Below, one piece after another: positions 32,849 through 40,683 of a DNA stretch of 64,000 nt. The notes under the pieces are model-generated. The model made no database searches, had not been told where the DNA came from, and was given only the letters and a program-made list of their open reading frames with translations. The position numbers were made by a program, and so were the translations under genes. The stretch is taken from the NCBI GenBank assembly GCA_964499285.1, contig CAZCLA010000014.1, positions 1 through 64,000 on the forward strand, given 5' to 3'. The DNA is from JAGFIY01 sp964499285 (GTDB lineage: Bacteria > Bacteroidota > Ignavibacteria > Ignavibacteriales > Melioribacteraceae). How positions within the stretch are numbered: position 1 is the stretch's first letter; the number at the start of each line of letters is the position of its first letter.

Positions 32849-33436
32849 TCATAATAAAATATCATTAAGAAAAGAATTAGAAATATATTTCATTGCATCA
32901 TCTGTAGTAAAATTTTCATTCGCAATTAGGTAAGGTAAAATTCCTTCCAGTGAAGAAAATAGTACTACCGCTTTTTGAAACGTATTGTGCTTTTTAAATA
33001 AACCCGCAATTGTTCCTTTGATTAAAAGTTTTTCGAGATATGATGTTATTTCGATCGAATATTTATTCAACTGTACGTGCAATGATTTTTCATCTAATCT
33101 TCTAGAGGCAGCAAGATAAATTAATCGCAACTCTTCAATATGATTTTGCCAATAAGAAAAATAGTCGTTCAGAAATTTTATTAGTTCTTCATAAGAATTT
33201 TGAGCGCTATTATTTTGTTTCGTTAAATCGATGACTGTTTTCCTAATCTCATTGCACACACTTAATAGAATTTCATCCTTGCTCTTAAAGTGATGATACA
33301 CTCCGCCTTTTGAAAGTCCCGCGCGAAAAGCTATCGAATCTACCGATGATTTCTCGAAATCCTTTTCGGAAAATTCGGAAATTGCGGAATCGATAATATC
33401 TCTAATTCTTTCTGTTTTTGATTTGTTTTCAGACAT
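32849..33436 (-). CDS. TetR/AcrR family transcriptional regulator
   Basis: 195 residues from MSENKSKTERI (a start two codons upstream at 33442 is equally possible). The N-terminal TetR HTH is textbook: ERIRDIIDSAISEFSEKDFEKSSVDSIAFRAGLSKGGVYHHFKSKDEILLSVC (about residues 9-60). The all-alpha C-terminal domain holds the ligand pocket. A perfect 13-bp palindrome lies immediately upstream of the start, as expected for autoregulation, and is also in front of the divergent exported-protein gene. Confidence 0.93.
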   Translation of the reverse strand: MSENKSKTERIRDIIDSAISEFSEKDFEKSSVDSIAFRAGLSKGGVYHHFKSKDEILLSVCNEIRKTVIDLTKQNNSAQNSYEELIKFLNDYFSYWQNHIEELRLIYLAASRRLDEKSLHVQLNKYSIEITSYLEKLLIKGTIAGLFKKHNTFQKAVVLFSSLEGILPYLIANENFTTDDAMKYISNSFLNDILL

Positions 33437-33442
33437 AAACAT

Positions 33443-33455
33443 ACCGACGGTCGGT
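33443..33455. promoter_or_regulatory. TetR-type operator in the divergent intergenic region
   Basis: ACCGAC-G-GTCGGT, perfect 6-1-6 inverted repeat, conspicuously GC-rich in an AT-rich spacer and abutting the start of tetR, 75 bases from the start of the divergent gene at 33531. The sequence type (ACCGAC/GTCGGT) is common among operators of TetR-family repressors. Confidence 0.75.
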
Positions 33456-33530
33456 TTTCTAAATTTACTAAGATTAACTTAATTTATCAAAGAAAATTCA
33501 CTATTTTTTGCAAAACTCAACGGAGGTATA

Positions 33531-34151
33531 ATGAAATCTGTTTCAACATTCTTAATATTAATATTAACTGCAACATTAATCTTGGGACAAAGTACTCAGC
33601 TAAAATATCACATCAAATCTGGAATTATCGAATATGAAGTTTCAGGAGCATCCAAAGGAAAAGAGGTTGTTTATTTTGATGATTATGGAATAAAGGAGGC
33701 TAAGTATTCAAATCAAGAAATTGAAATGATGGGAATCAAGCAAAAAACAAATCAGATAGTTATTAGTGACAGCAAAAATATTTACACTTTAGATGTTGAA
33801 ACGAAAACCGGCACTAAAATGAAAAATCCGCTTTTAGGTTCTATGCCGGAAGATAAAAATTTGGAAGAACTTGGTAAGGAAATAATGACAAATATGGGCG
33901 GAAAAGTTATCGGTTCCGAAACATTACTTGGCAAGAATTGTGAAATTTGGGAAGTAAGTCAGCTTAGTGCAAAAATTTGGGTTTGGAACACAATTCCGTT
34001 AAAAACCGAAGTTAATATGATGGGATTGAAAATTACTTCAACCGCGACCAAGTTTGAACCTAATGCAAGTGTACCAAAAGAAAAATTTGCGGTTCCTGAT
34101 GGATATAAAATAACAGAGTCTACTTTACCCGGGGCTTTTAAAAAAAATTAG
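33531..34151 (+). CDS. Exported protein, LolA/DUF4412-like
   Basis: 206 residues with a signal peptide (KSVSTFLILILTATLILGQ) after a good AACGGAGGT site. Two-layer beta pattern with IEYEVSGASKGKEVVYFDDYGIKEAKYS (about 33-60), VISDSKNIYTLDVETKTGT and LLGKNCEIWEVSQLSAKIWVWNTIPLKTEV (about 143-172) resembles DUF4412/outer-membrane lipoprotein-sorting-like proteins. Probably regulated by the divergent TetR. Exact function unknown. Confidence 0.72.
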   Translation: MKSVSTFLILILTATLILGQSTQLKYHIKSGIIEYEVSGASKGKEVVYFDDYGIKEAKYSNQEIEMMGIKQKTNQIVISDSKNIYTLDVETKTGTKMKNPLLGSMPEDKNLEELGKEIMTNMGGKVIGSETLLGKNCEIWEVSQLSAKIWVWNTIPLKTEVNMMGLKITSTATKFEPNASVPKEKFAVPDGYKITESTLPGAFKKN

Positions 34152-34161
34152 TTCATATAAC

Positions 34162-34294
34162 TTATTCTGAGGAGGAAAGTATTAATAATTTTTTGACTGA
34201 CTCTTTTTCAAATTTATCTCTTTCCTCCTTGATTATTGATGCATCCAATAGATTGATAATTCGTTTTCCTACAGTGATATGTTCACTCTCCAAG
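34162..34294 (-). other. Short open frame without ATG, possible gene remnant
   Basis: The minus strand is open from 34306 to a TAA at 34162. From a TTG at 34294 it reads LESEHITVGKRIINLLDASI then a charged helix-like tail ending LLILSSSE. Codon use looks coding but there is no ATG or SD, and it overlaps the VOC gene end by 26 bases in another frame. Either a tiny TTG gene or the tail of a frameshifted VOC/neighbour gene. Confidence 0.3.
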
Positions 34295-34649
34295 GCGGAT
34301 TTATTCTATTTCCTCCCGCTGAGTAGAGACAGATTTCGTTATCACTCGGATCAAACAACCTTGCTTCGCGCCAAAGCCATTTTTCGTCTTTCGGTTCTGA
34401 TTTAAATTCAATTCCCTTCTCTTTCAGTCTCCGATATTCCGCATCAACATCCTCGCACTCAAAATATACAATAAGATCACTGTCGCTCTTTTTACTGCTC
34501 AGATGAATAGAAAAAGTTGAGTCTCCTACAGGACATAGAAATCTTGCATAGTGATCGCTCTTCACTATTTGAGTGAACCCAAGTTTTAAATAAAAAGCAG
34601 TTGACTCATTTAGATCAACTGCCGGAAGCGTAACTTGATTAAGATTCAT
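34269..34649 (-). CDS. VOC-superfamily (glyoxalase/bleomycin resistance) protein
   Basis: 126 residues, one full VOC unit with the beta-alpha-beta-beta-beta repeat: MNLNQVTLPAVDLNESTAFYLKLGF (1-25), STFSIHLSSKKSDSDLIVYFECEDVDAEYRRLKEKGIEF (about 48-86) and WREARLFDPSDNEICLYSAGGNRINPPWRV (about 96-125). Typical members are metal-dependent enzymes or binding proteins; the substrate is unknown. The start lies four bases after the stop of a degraded upstream frame, as if once coupled to a lost gene. Confidence 0.85.
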   Translation of the reverse strand: MNLNQVTLPAVDLNESTAFYLKLGFTQIVKSDHYARFLCPVGDSTFSIHLSSKKSDSDLIVYFECEDVDAEYRRLKEKGIEFKSEPKDEKWLWREARLFDPSDNEICLYSAGGNRINPPWRVNISL

Positions 34650-34653
34650 TAGC

Positions 34654-34920
34654 TCATCCTTTCACACTTAATGTCATAGAATATGTAAAATAAATATCTT
34701 TGTTTTCCGAGGTCTGGTAATATTTTCCCCCAAATTTCCATTTAAATTCCTTCACGTCTTCAACAGTGTCAGTTGTAATGTAGTGATTACAAAACACCAC
34801 TGATCTTCTATAAGTTCTTACTAAGCCGTCAAATTGCGACGATTAATAATATCAGTGTAATTTTCAGATGCAATTCCTGTGATAAACCAAAATATTTCTC
34901 CAATTATTCAGTCAATTTAC
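34654..34920 (-). pseudogene. Decayed coding sequence upstream of the VOC gene
   Basis: The minus-strand frame 34842-34654 reads SSQFDGLVRTYRRSVVFCNH and continues to FTYSMTLSVKG before a TGA, with coding-like composition but no start codon; a stop lies directly upstream. An adjacent frame upstream (about 34920-34850) reads IGEIFWFITGIASENYTDII, then stops, so a frameshift would join the two. No family is recognised. The remaining 34921-35009 is AT-rich spacer and holds the promoter region of the next gene. Confidence 0.3.
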
Positions 34921-35009
34921 ATAGATTAAAAACAATAATAACCCACTAATCAAAAATTTAGCAATTATTTTTCATATTTTTGTGCACAACTTAAATTAGA
35001 AATATTACT

Positions 35010-36368
35010 ATGTATATAGATACACACGCTCATTTATTCTATCCCAATTTTAACGGGGAAATAGATGCCGTTTTAGATCGAGCAAAAAATTCAGGCGTTG
35101 AGAATATAATAGTTCCCGCAACTGATTTGGCATCAACCGCACAGTCCATTGAATTGGCTGAAAAATATGAATTTATTTATGCGACAGCAGGAATACATCC
35201 TCATGACACAAAGGAATGGGATGATTCACTGATAGATAAAATCCGCACTCTGGCAAAACACCCGAAAGTTGTTGCGATAGGCGAAATTGGACTGGATTAT
35301 TACTATGATTTTTCCCCCCGCGAAACTCAAATTGATGCGTTTAAAAAACAAATCGAGCTTGCATTAGAACTTGAAAAACCAATAATAGTTCATAACAGAG
35401 ATTCGAATGAAGACATTATGGAAATTGCAAGGTTATACAAGGACTCGGGATTGACGGCTCAGTTTCATTGTTTTGCCGGCACATTGAACGACGCTCGCGA
35501 ACTAATAGAGATGGGACATTTTATTTCTTTCACCGGTAATATCACATTTAAGAAAGCAGATAATGTCAGAAAAATTGTATCCGGAATTGAAATAGATAAC
35601 CTGCTTCTTGAAACCGATTCTCCATTTATGACCCCGGTGCCTCATCGCGGACAAAGAAACGAACCTGCTTATATTTCCTTAGTTGCCGAACAGATTGCCG
35701 AGATTCAAAATTTATCAATTGAAGATGTTGCCAGAACAACATCTTACAATGCATATCGTTTGTTCGGAGTGGGCAAAAAACCTGAACTTAAATTCACATA
35801 TCAGATTGGAAAAAGTCTTTATGTAAATGTGACTAACAGATGTAACGCCGATTGTGTTTTCTGTGACAGGAAGGGTGCGGCCGTAGTAAAAGGTCATTCA
35901 CTTAAGATGAATAAATCGGAGGAGCCGCCGGCAAGCACTTATATTAAAGAAATCGGAGATCCAAAAAAATATAACGAGATTGTATTTTGTGGTTACGGTG
36001 AACCGACAATTAGATGGGATGTCGTGAAAGAAGTTGCAGCATATATCAAAAAGAACGGCGGTAAAACAAGATTAAACACGGATGGTCACGGTAATTTTAT
36101 AAACAAGAAAGATATTACTGCTGAGATGGAAGGATTAATTGACACTGTTTCGATCAGTTTGAACTCCGTTGACCCGGAGCAGTATGCAAAACTTATGAGG
36201 GTTGATCCTTCTCTGCATAAAGAGATGATAGAATTTGCAAAGAAAGCCAAAAAATACTCACAAGTTGTAATGTCTATTGTGGGGTTAAGTGAAGTTGATA
36301 CCGAAGAAGCTAAAAAATTTGTAACCGACGAAATAGGCGTCGATTTTCGAGTTCGTGAGTATTTCTAA
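35010..36368 (+). CDS. TatD-family hydrolase fused to a radical SAM domain
   Basis: 452 residues with two domains. Residues 1-255 form a complete TatD metal-dependent DNase/hydrolase: YIDTHAHLF (HxH), AGIHPHDTKEW, AIGEIGLDYYYDF, IVHNRDSNEDIM, FHCFAGT, LLLETDSPF. After a short linker (about 256-270), residues 270-452 carry a radical SAM core with C278xxxC282xxC285 (NRCNADCVFCDRKG), then EIVFCGYGEPTIRWD, TRLNTDGHGN and VSISLNSVDPEQY. A stand-alone 'TatD family-associated radical SAM' protein is known; here both are one chain. RNA/DNA quality control or modification is possible, but the reaction is unknown. Confidence 0.9.
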   Translation: MYIDTHAHLFYPNFNGEIDAVLDRAKNSGVENIIVPATDLASTAQSIELAEKYEFIYATAGIHPHDTKEWDDSLIDKIRTLAKHPKVVAIGEIGLDYYYDFSPRETQIDAFKKQIELALELEKPIIVHNRDSNEDIMEIARLYKDSGLTAQFHCFAGTLNDARELIEMGHFISFTGNITFKKADNVRKIVSGIEIDNLLLETDSPFMTPVPHRGQRNEPAYISLVAEQIAEIQNLSIEDVARTTSYNAYRLFGVGKKPELKFTYQIGKSLYVNVTNRCNADCVFCDRKGAAVVKGHSLKMNKSEEPPASTYIKEIGDPKKYNEIVFCGYGEPTIRWDVVKEVAAYIKKNGGKTRLNTDGHGNFINKKDITAEMEGLIDTVSISLNSVDPEQYAKLMRVDPSLHKEMIEFAKKAKKYSQVVMSIVGLSEVDTEEAKKFVTDEIGVDFRVREYF

Positions 36369-36380
36369 TTTAATTCGGTA

Positions 36381-37817
36381 ATGGTAAAAATCGTTCTTAA
36401 ATATTCATTTCTAACTACTGCAATAATCTGGAATATTTCTAATTCATGTATATTTGCCCAAGCTTATATTGCTCAGACTAAAAAGAAAATTGATATAATA
36501 CTAAGTGATGATTTTTTTAATTCCACTCTAATCGCAGTGGACGCATACGATCTTACAGCAAGAACAAAAGTATATCAGAAAAATGAAAGGTATCTCCTTC
36601 ATCCAGCATCCACTGCCAAACTTATCACAAGCATTGCTGGATATAATTATTTGGGTAAGGATTATCGATTTACAACATCGCTGTTTCATACAGGTGAGAT
36701 AAGAGATTCCGTGTGCTACGGTGATGTTTATGTTGTCGGGGGATTCGATCCGGATTTAGTCACCGAACATCTCGATAGTCTATCATTGATTATAAGAAAA
36801 TATGGATTCAACTCATTTACCGGCAATCTTTACGGTGATATATCGATGATGGATTCGATATATTGGGGAGAGGGCTGGATGTGGGACGATAATCCTTCAC
36901 TCGATGCACCGCATCTTTCCCCGCTCGTTGTCAACGATGCGGGAATAAAAGTTAAGTACGAACCTAACGGCTACGGAAATCCGCTCAATGTTTCTTTAAT
37001 TCCTTACACAAAATATTTTTCGGTTATAAATAATTCTATCGTAGGAGATTCTTCTAACTTATCTATCTCAAGGGCTTGGATGTCTAACAGCAACAATATT
37101 ATTGTAGATGGAACATTTCCAAGCTATGGTTCCGGTAACATAGAAAAGTTGAATGTCTATAATCCAAGCAAATATTTTTTGTTCCTTTTTTCTGAAAGAC
37201 TCGAAAGAAACAAAATAAGATTCGGCGGTTATACTGATACACTTACTCTTCCATTAGAATCAAAGTATATAGGGAGCATATATCACTCACTTTCACAAGT
37301 AACAATAGATTTGAACAAGAAAAGCAAAAATTTAAGTGCCGAATTACTATTAAGGGCAATAGCATACAAATTATATGGAAAACCGGCATCAGCAAAAAAC
37401 GGCATTAAAGCAATTGATAAAATGTTATTCGAAATCGGGTTTACTAAAAATGATTTTCTCCTCGTGGACGGTTCAGGTTTATCGCATTATAATTTGGTAA
37501 CAGCCAGACTATTAACCGAAATATTAACAGATCTTTACATAAATAAAAATGAGGTTTATGAAGAACTGTATAAAACTCTGCCAATCGCAGGAGTCGACGG
37601 AACACTTGAATATAGAATGAAGAACGGAAATGCATTTAACAATGTCCGTGCTAAAACTGGAACTTTGAGAGGAGTAAGTTGCCTGGCCGGTTATCTTACA
37701 GCAAAAAACGGTCATAAAATTGCATTTTCTATTTTAATGCAAAATCATATTGAGAGTACACGATTATCGCGGAACTATCAAGATCAAATTTGTGAAATGT
37801 TATCAAATATGGAATAA
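36381..37817 (+). CDS. dacB: D-alanyl-D-alanine carboxypeptidase/endopeptidase (PBP4 type)
   Basis: 478 residues, S13 family. An N-terminal signal-like segment is followed by the three penicillin-binding motifs: S77xxK80 in HPASTAKLIT, the SxN-type DGSGLSHYN (about residues 361-370) and K425TG in RAKTGTLRGV. The large insertion between SxxK and SxN typical of PBP4 is present. Periplasmic; trims or cleaves peptidoglycan cross-links. Starts 12 bases after the TatD/radical SAM gene and is followed three bases later by prmA, so the three look like one transcription unit. Confidence 0.94.
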   Translation: MVKIVLKYSFLTTAIIWNISNSCIFAQAYIAQTKKKIDIILSDDFFNSTLIAVDAYDLTARTKVYQKNERYLLHPASTAKLITSIAGYNYLGKDYRFTTSLFHTGEIRDSVCYGDVYVVGGFDPDLVTEHLDSLSLIIRKYGFNSFTGNLYGDISMMDSIYWGEGWMWDDNPSLDAPHLSPLVVNDAGIKVKYEPNGYGNPLNVSLIPYTKYFSVINNSIVGDSSNLSISRAWMSNSNNIIVDGTFPSYGSGNIEKLNVYNPSKYFLFLFSERLERNKIRFGGYTDTLTLPLESKYIGSIYHSLSQVTIDLNKKSKNLSAELLLRAIAYKLYGKPASAKNGIKAIDKMLFEIGFTKNDFLLVDGSGLSHYNLVTARLLTEILTDLYINKNEVYEELYKTLPIAGVDGTLEYRMKNGNAFNNVRAKTGTLRGVSCLAGYLTAKNGHKIAFSILMQNHIESTRLSRNYQDQICEMLSNME

Positions 37818-37820
37818 AGA

Positions 37821-38666
37821 ATGAAAAAATTTACTCTCGCCTCAATCCAAACCGAACCGCAAAACAATGAAATAATCAGTGGAATATTATGGGAACTCGA
37901 CCCTGAAGGAATTACGGAAGAAGATTTTTCTATACAGGTTTATTTTTCTTATCAATTGGAAAATGTAAAATACAAACTTGAGGTGTTGCTCAACAATCTT
38001 GTTAAAGAAAAGATTATCGACAAATTTGAAATCGAGTATACTGAAATTGAAGATCGAAATTGGAACGAGGAATGGGAAAGTAAAACAAGAATAATAGAAA
38101 TCGATGATAGAATAATTATAAAACCTACATTCCGGGAATTTACACCGCGGCAAGATCAAGTAATAATTAACATTGATCCTAAAATGTCCTTCGGCACCGG
38201 CGAACATCAATCAACAAGATTAATGCTTAAATTGATGCAGAAATACATAGCTGATAATTATTTAGTGCTTGATTACGGAAGTGGAACCGGAGTTCTTTCT
38301 ATTGCAGCAGCAAAATTGAGCAGCGTTAAAAAAGTTATTGCAATCGATAATGATGAATGGTGCCTGCTTAACGGAAACGAAAATGTGATTCTAAACAAGA
38401 TCGAAGAAAAAGTTGAAGTAAGACTTCAGGAAATTGACCAGTTGGAAGAAAACAATTTCGATTTGATTCTGGCAAATATCAACAAAAACGTTCTGATTTC
38501 AACAGCTGAAAAACTGAGGGAAAAATTAAAAGAAAAAGGAACTCTTCTTCTATCAGGCATATTAGACTTAGACCAAAAAGATATAGAAGAAGAATTCCTT
38601 AAATATGACTTAAGCGTTAAAGATCGCATTCAAGAAGATGAATGGATTGCATTAGCCTTATCTTAG
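37821..38666 (+). CDS. prmA: Ribosomal protein L11 methyltransferase
   Basis: 281 residues. N-terminal substrate-recognition domain, then the SAM methyltransferase domain: IINIDPKMSFGTGEHQSTRLML (about residues 111-134, the PrmA signature GTGxHxTT-like), LVLDYGSGTGVLSIAAAKLS (motif I), AIDNDEWCLLNGNENV, and DLILANINKNVL (the NPP-like catalytic NI segment). Trimethylates L11. Its TAG stop overlaps the stop of the convergent marR gene in the palindrome TTAG. Confidence 0.95.
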   Translation: MKKFTLASIQTEPQNNEIISGILWELDPEGITEEDFSIQVYFSYQLENVKYKLEVLLNNLVKEKIIDKFEIEYTEIEDRNWNEEWESKTRIIEIDDRIIIKPTFREFTPRQDQVIINIDPKMSFGTGEHQSTRLMLKLMQKYIADNYLVLDYGSGTGVLSIAAAKLSSVKKVIAIDNDEWCLLNGNENVILNKIEEKVEVRLQEIDQLEENNFDLILANINKNVLISTAEKLREKLKEKGTLLLSGILDLDQKDIEEEFLKYDLSVKDRIQEDEWIALALS

Positions 38667-39088
38667 GCGCTCAATTTACCCAAAATTTTCAACAACTGAC
38701 GTTGTTCGTTTTCAGAAAGAACACCGCTTTTCTCTTTCAAGTTTGATAAATATTCAGGATAAATTTTTTCGACGAGATTTTTACCTTTTGTAGTAAGCTC
38801 AGCTAAAATAACTCGTCTATCTTCCTTTGAATGTACTCTGCGAACCAAATCTTCTTTTTCAAGATTATCAACCACGCAGGTAATGTTTGCACCAGTAACA
38901 AGAAGTTCGTCACTAATGCGTCGCAGCGGCATAGGTCCTTGATCACTAAGAACTTCAAGAACACCAAACTGCGGTGCGGTCAAATTGTGCTTTGATATTT
39001 GTTTAGCATGAGATTTTCTTACAGTATCATACGCTTTAGAAAGTCCTTTCCAAATATCCAAAACAACTTGATTTTTTCCGTTTGCCAT
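38663..39088 (-). CDS. MarR family transcriptional regulator
   Basis: 141 residues with the winged-helix core ISKHNLTAPQFGVLEVLSDQGPMPLRRISDELLVTGANITCVVDNLEKEDLVRRVHSKEDRRVILAELTTKGKNLV (about 30-110), containing the DRR wing motif. It is transcribed divergently from the menaquinone operon with 191 bases between the starts. That arrangement, plus repeats in the spacer, makes it a candidate regulator of the men genes (inference). Confidence 0.92.
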   Translation of the reverse strand: MANGKNQVVLDIWKGLSKAYDTVRKSHAKQISKHNLTAPQFGVLEVLSDQGPMPLRRISDELLVTGANITCVVDNLEKEDLVRRVHSKEDRRVILAELTTKGKNLVEKIYPEYLSNLKEKSGVLSENEQRQLLKILGKLSA

Positions 39089-39193
39089 ATCTCTCCCTTT
39101 CGTTTTATTTATAAATAAGTTAGTTAATAGAGGTCCCGATTAAAATATACTGAAAAATAATCAAATTTTAATAGAATGCAAATAAACAATTAC

Positions 39194-39226
39194 ATTAGTG
39201 AATATAACTAATAATATATATTTTTG
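39194..39226 (+). promoter_or_regulatory. Candidate men promoter with overlapping inverted repeat
   Basis: ATTAGT-7 bases-ACTAAT (39194-39212, perfect inverted repeat) is followed at 39219-39226 by TATTTTTG, an exact TAnnTTTG -10 box about 54 bases upstream of menF. A related TTAGTTAAT sequence lies near the marR start around 39120. The layout suits a MarR operator over the men promoter; not proven. Confidence 0.45.
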
Positions 39227-39279
39227 ATAGAACTTTTCGTTAAGTTATATTTCATTTAATAAAATGATTCAGAGGAAAC

Positions 39280-40683
39280 TTGAATTCAATATTTTCAAAA
39301 TATATTGATGAATTTGAAAATTTTGTTCAAAATCAATCATCATCGGACAATACTAAATACTTCAGTTTTTGTTCAATAATAGAAAATATCAATTTTGATG
39401 TAATAATACAAAAAATTGAAAAATTGAAAAACCCTTTCTTCTATTGGTCACAAAAAAATCAGAACATTGCTTTTATCGGAATTGATTCGCTGATTAGGAT
39501 TTCAGTGGACGGAACCGAAAGAACAATACAAACCGAAAAGAATATTCAACAATTTTCCGATAAATTTATTGATAATTGGGACAAGTTTAATCTTGATTCT
39601 GTTCCAATGTTTTTGGGTGGATTAAAATTTTCCCCCAATGAAATAAATGAGCTTTGGAGCGATTATAGAGATTCTGACTGGTTTGTTCCGAAAATTCTTT
39701 TCTATAAAAAAGAAGATAGATATTTCCTAGTCTTAAATCTTGAAAAAGAGAATTATCAACAACAATTTATAAGCAGTCTAAATTTTGTCCAACATATTTT
39801 ATTTAATGAAGATAATCTTGAATTATCAAAATTTATTATTAAAAGCAGCTATACCGGATCAGAAGAAGAAAGATTACTATGGATCGACAAAGTAAAAGCT
39901 GCATTAAAAAAAATTGAGGAAGGTGAATTTCAGAAAATTGTCTTGTCACGAAGTGTAAAACTTTCATTTTCAGAAAATGGGTCAATTACTCAGTTATTAA
40001 AATCACTCTCATCTACTTATCCAAGATGTTATGTCTTTGCTTTCCGGCAAAATAACTCTACATTTTTTGGCGCCTCCCCCGAGCGTTTGGCAAAAATTTC
40101 TAACGGTACAATCGAAGCGGACGCTCTTGCCGGATCGATTAGACGTGGTGAAACTCCAGATGAGGACTTAATACTCGAAAAAGAACTTCTCGCCAGCAAA
40201 AAAAATCTTAATGAACAGAAGGCGGTTGTTCATTTTATTGCCAATTCTTTTTCGGAGTTCGCAACCGATATTGAATACAACCCTGACCCAATAATTAGAA
40301 AACTTCCGAACATACAGCATTTGTGGACACCGATTAAAGCTAAGCTTTCAAAGAACAGATCGGTTTTTGCCGTATTGAAATCAATTCATCCGACACCTGC
40401 AATTTGCGGAGTTCCCTGGTCAAATGCTCTAATTTCAATAAGAGCTATGGAGAAACATGCACGAGGATTATATGCCGGAATAATCGGATGGTTCAACTTT
40501 AATAACGAAGGTGAATTTGCTGTTTCAATAAGATCGGCATTGATCAAGGATAACGAACTTTATGCTTTTGCAGGTTGTGGAATTGTTGACGGATCTGATC
40601 CTATTGCCGAATATGAAGAGATAAATCTTAAACTGAAGCCAATCTTAAATTTATTTGAGCATGAAGAAATTCATCAATCGTAA
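39280..40683 (+). CDS. menF: Isochorismate synthase
   Basis: 467 residues starting at TTG behind AGAGGAAAC. The C-terminal chorismate-binding domain carries KIVLSRSVKL (about 223-232), RCYVFAFRQNNSTFFGASPERLAKI, EADALAGSIRRG, HPTPAICGVPW and YAGIIGWFN...FAVSIRSALI, the standard series for chorismate-utilising enzymes; its place at the head of the men operon identifies it as isochorismate synthase rather than anthranilate or salicylate synthase. Converts chorismate to isochorismate. Overlaps the menD start. Confidence 0.95.
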   Translation: MNSIFSKYIDEFENFVQNQSSSDNTKYFSFCSIIENINFDVIIQKIEKLKNPFFYWSQKNQNIAFIGIDSLIRISVDGTERTIQTEKNIQQFSDKFIDNWDKFNLDSVPMFLGGLKFSPNEINELWSDYRDSDWFVPKILFYKKEDRYFLVLNLEKENYQQQFISSLNFVQHILFNEDNLELSKFIIKSSYTGSEEERLLWIDKVKAALKKIEEGEFQKIVLSRSVKLSFSENGSITQLLKSLSSTYPRCYVFAFRQNNSTFFGASPERLAKISNGTIEADALAGSIRRGETPDEDLILEKELLASKKNLNEQKAVVHFIANSFSEFATDIEYNPDPIIRKLPNIQHLWTPIKAKLSKNRSVFAVLKSIHPTPAICGVPWSNALISIRAMEKHARGLYAGIIGWFNFNNEGEFAVSIRSALIKDNELYAFAGCGIVDGSDPIAEYEEINLKLKPILNLFEHEEIHQS

